DNA of 64,000 bases. Origin: Desulfolucanica intricata. Lineage in GTDB: Bacteria > Bacillota > Desulfotomaculia > Desulfotomaculales > Desulfofarciminaceae. The notes beneath the pieces were generated by a model that saw nothing but the letters and a program-made list of their open reading frames with translations, was not told where the DNA came from and did not search any database. The stretch lies in NCBI RefSeq assembly GCF_001592105.1, contig NZ_BCWE01000008.1, positions 124,001 to 188,000 of the forward strand. The letters are read 5' to 3'. Position 1 is the first letter of the stretch. Every line of letters begins with the position of its first letter. This document shows, in pieces, positions 62,748 to 64,000 of the stretch. The position numbers and the translations under genes were made by a program.

Positions 62748-64000
62748 ATGGCTGTTGCCACTGCTGATTTCATTAAAGACGAGGAAATCTTTGGGCTTCT
62801 GGAGGATGCCGGAAAAGTCGGTGTTGAGGAAATCAGGGAAATTATCAGAAAAGCGGGAAAGGCTAAAGGATTAACCCCTTATGAGGTAGCTGCTTTACTA
62901 CATGTAGAAGATGATGATATATTAGAGGAAATGTATACGGTGGCTAAAAAAATTAAAGAGGGTATTTATGGGCGAAGGTTGGTGCTGTTTGCCCCGCTGT
63001 ATATCAGTAATTATTGTGTGAACAGCTGTGTTTATTGCGGTTATTGCACTCATAGCAAAATAGTCCGTCGAAAATTATCTATTGAAGAAATTATAGAAGA
63101 GGTTAAGCTTTTAGAAGAACTGGGGCATAAGCGCCTGGCCCTGGAGTGCGGTGAACATCCCAAAGAAAATCCCATAGAATATGTTCTGGAAGCTATCCGG
63201 GCTATTTATTCAGTTAAAGAGAAAAACGGCAGTATCAGAAGGGTTAACGTAAATATTGCCGCTACAACTGTTGAGGAGTACAAGCTCCTCAAGGAAGCTA
63301 AAATCGGGACTTATATTCTGTTTCAGGAAAGCTACCACCGAGAAACCTACAGTCGAATGCACCCGGCCGGGCCAAAGCGGGATTACGACTGGCATACCAC
63401 AGCTATGGACCGGGCTATGGAGGGCGGTATAGACGATGTTGGTATTGGTGCACTATTTGGGTTATTTGATTATAAATATGAAGTTATGGGCCTCATAATG
63501 CATGCCCTTCATCTTGAAGAAGCCTTTGGGGTCGGGCCGCATACTATTTCTGTACCCAGGTTAAAACCGGCTGCCGGTATGGCCCTGGAAGATTTCCCCT
63601 ATCTGGTTTCCGACCATGATTTTAAAAAGTTAATTGCTATTTTGCGCCTGGCTGTTCCCTATACCGGTATAATTCTCTCCACCAGGGAATCTGCAAGCTT
63701 TAGAGATGAACTGTTATCTATCGGTATCTCTCAAATCAGTGCCGGTTCATGTACCGGTGTTGGAGGTTACCGGAGCCAGTACCAAAAATCATGTAACTGT
63801 GAGGAAGAGGATACCCGCCAGTTTGTTGTCGAGGATAACCGTAGTCCGGATGAAGTAATCCGCAGTATTACCGAATCAGGTTATATCCCCAGTTTTTGTA
63901 CTGCCTGCTATCGCCGGGGGCGTACCGGTGACCGTTTCATGTCGCTGGCTAAAACAGGTGAGATCCAGAATGTTTGCCAGCCTAATGCTATTTTAACCTT
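62748..64000 (+). CDS. hydG: [FeFe]-hydrogenase maturase HydG, incomplete at window end
   Basis: A radical SAM tyrosine lyase giving CO and cyanide ligands. 417 residues are present, most of the protein. It has NYCVNSCVYCGY (CX3CX2C), LALECGEHPKENP, FQESYHRETYSRMHP and SAGSCTGVGGY, and the C-terminal auxiliary cluster CTACYRRGRTGDRF. ATG 62748 follows GAAGGGGC, 19 bases after hydE. The reading frame is open at base 64000. Confidence 0.95.
   Translation, partial: MAVATADFIKDEEIFGLLEDAGKVGVEEIREIIRKAGKAKGLTPYEVAALLHVEDDDILEEMYTVAKKIKEGIYGRRLVLFAPLYISNYCVNSCVYCGYCTHSKIVRRKLSIEEIIEEVKLLEELGHKRLALECGEHPKENPIEYVLEAIRAIYSVKEKNGSIRRVNVNIAATTVEEYKLLKEAKIGTYILFQESYHRETYSRMHPAGPKRDYDWHTTAMDRAMEGGIDDVGIGALFGLFDYKYEVMGLIMHALHLEEAFGVGPHTISVPRLKPAAGMALEDFPYLVSDHDFKKLIAILRLAVPYTGIILSTRESASFRDELLSIGISQISAGSCTGVGGYRSQYQKSCNCEEEDTRQFVVEDNRSPDEVIRSITESGYIPSFCTACYRRGRTGDRFMSLAKTGEIQNVCQPNAILT

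Noticed and set aside
1-64000. CRISPR arrays, rRNA and tRNA genes
   Set aside because: No regularly spaced repeats and no tRNA cloverleaf or rRNA-like stretch were noticed by eye; a dedicated search program would be needed to exclude tRNAs fully.

Overview
The window looks like the chromosome of an anaerobic, probably spore-forming Clostridia member of the Peptococcaceae/Desulfotomaculales type. The evidence is Gram-positive ribosome binding sites (AGGAGG-like, with frequent TTG and GTG starts), a squalene-hopene/sporulenol cyclase, an NAD(P)-linked trimeric [FeFe]-hydrogenase, a Tat-exported [FeFe]-hydrogenase with an NrfD-type membrane subunit, and the H-cluster maturases HydF, HydE and HydG. 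No rRNA, tRNA or CRISPR array was seen. Species assignment is inference.

Layout. 1-5.7 kb: the tail of a VWA-like protein gene, a secreted DUF2680 protein, a triterpene cyclase, an RluA-type pseudouridine synthase, paired small membrane proteins, a 32-residue hydrophobic protein and a cysteine-cluster protein. 5.8-10.8 kb (minus strand): a degenerate PTS enzyme I-like barrel, then a four-gene metabolic operon (GHMP/beta-RFAP-synthase-like, TrpF-like, zinc alcohol dehydrogenase, DhnA-type aldolase) behind a strong sigma-A promoter and an attenuator-like leader. 10.9-15.7 kb: three small plus-strand genes and a minus-strand operon of a double-GTPase dynamin-like protein plus three small helical proteins.

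15.9-30.5 kb is a mobile-element graveyard: a broken IS4 element with recognisable ends, two IS21-type istA wrecks (one beside a ParB-like gene and an intact istB), two IS3 remnants, a frameshifted IS110 with a possible structured RNA beside it, and a truncated further transposase. Embedded cargo-like genes are an acyltransferase, a secreted protein and a glycosyltransferase. 30.7-33.6 kb is a complete agr-type quorum-sensing locus: a 5-TM protein, a 2-TM GHKL kinase, AgrB, a 40-residue AgrD and a LytTR regulator. 35-43 kb: a PocR-AraC regulator, a TDT-family transporter, an HdrD-like Fe-S protein, a nitrilase-family hydrolase, a radical SAM protein, a lipoprotein carbonic anhydrase, an acetate-type transporter and a small protein behind TTAACA repeats.

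43.5-46.4 kb: lpdA-lipB-lipA (lipoate synthesis and use). 46.7-51.3 kb: tatA-tatC-[FeFe] hydrogenase-ferredoxin-NrfD; the translocase lies beside the hydrogenase it is expected to export, and that hydrogenase carries both a twin-arginine motif and a lipobox. After a LysR gene, a nine-gene minus-strand operon (60.0 to 52.5 kb) holds a regulatory module (two DRTGG proteins, a SpoIIAB-like ATPase, a group-D-like [FeFe] hydrogenase with altered H-cluster motifs) followed by the hndA-D soluble hydrogenase with an embedded HATPase. Divergent hydF-hydE-hydG supplies the H-cluster. The last 17 kb thus form a hydrogen-metabolism island: external H2 turnover linked to the membrane, internal NAD(P)H/H2 exchange, a probable H2 or redox sensor, and cofactor assembly.
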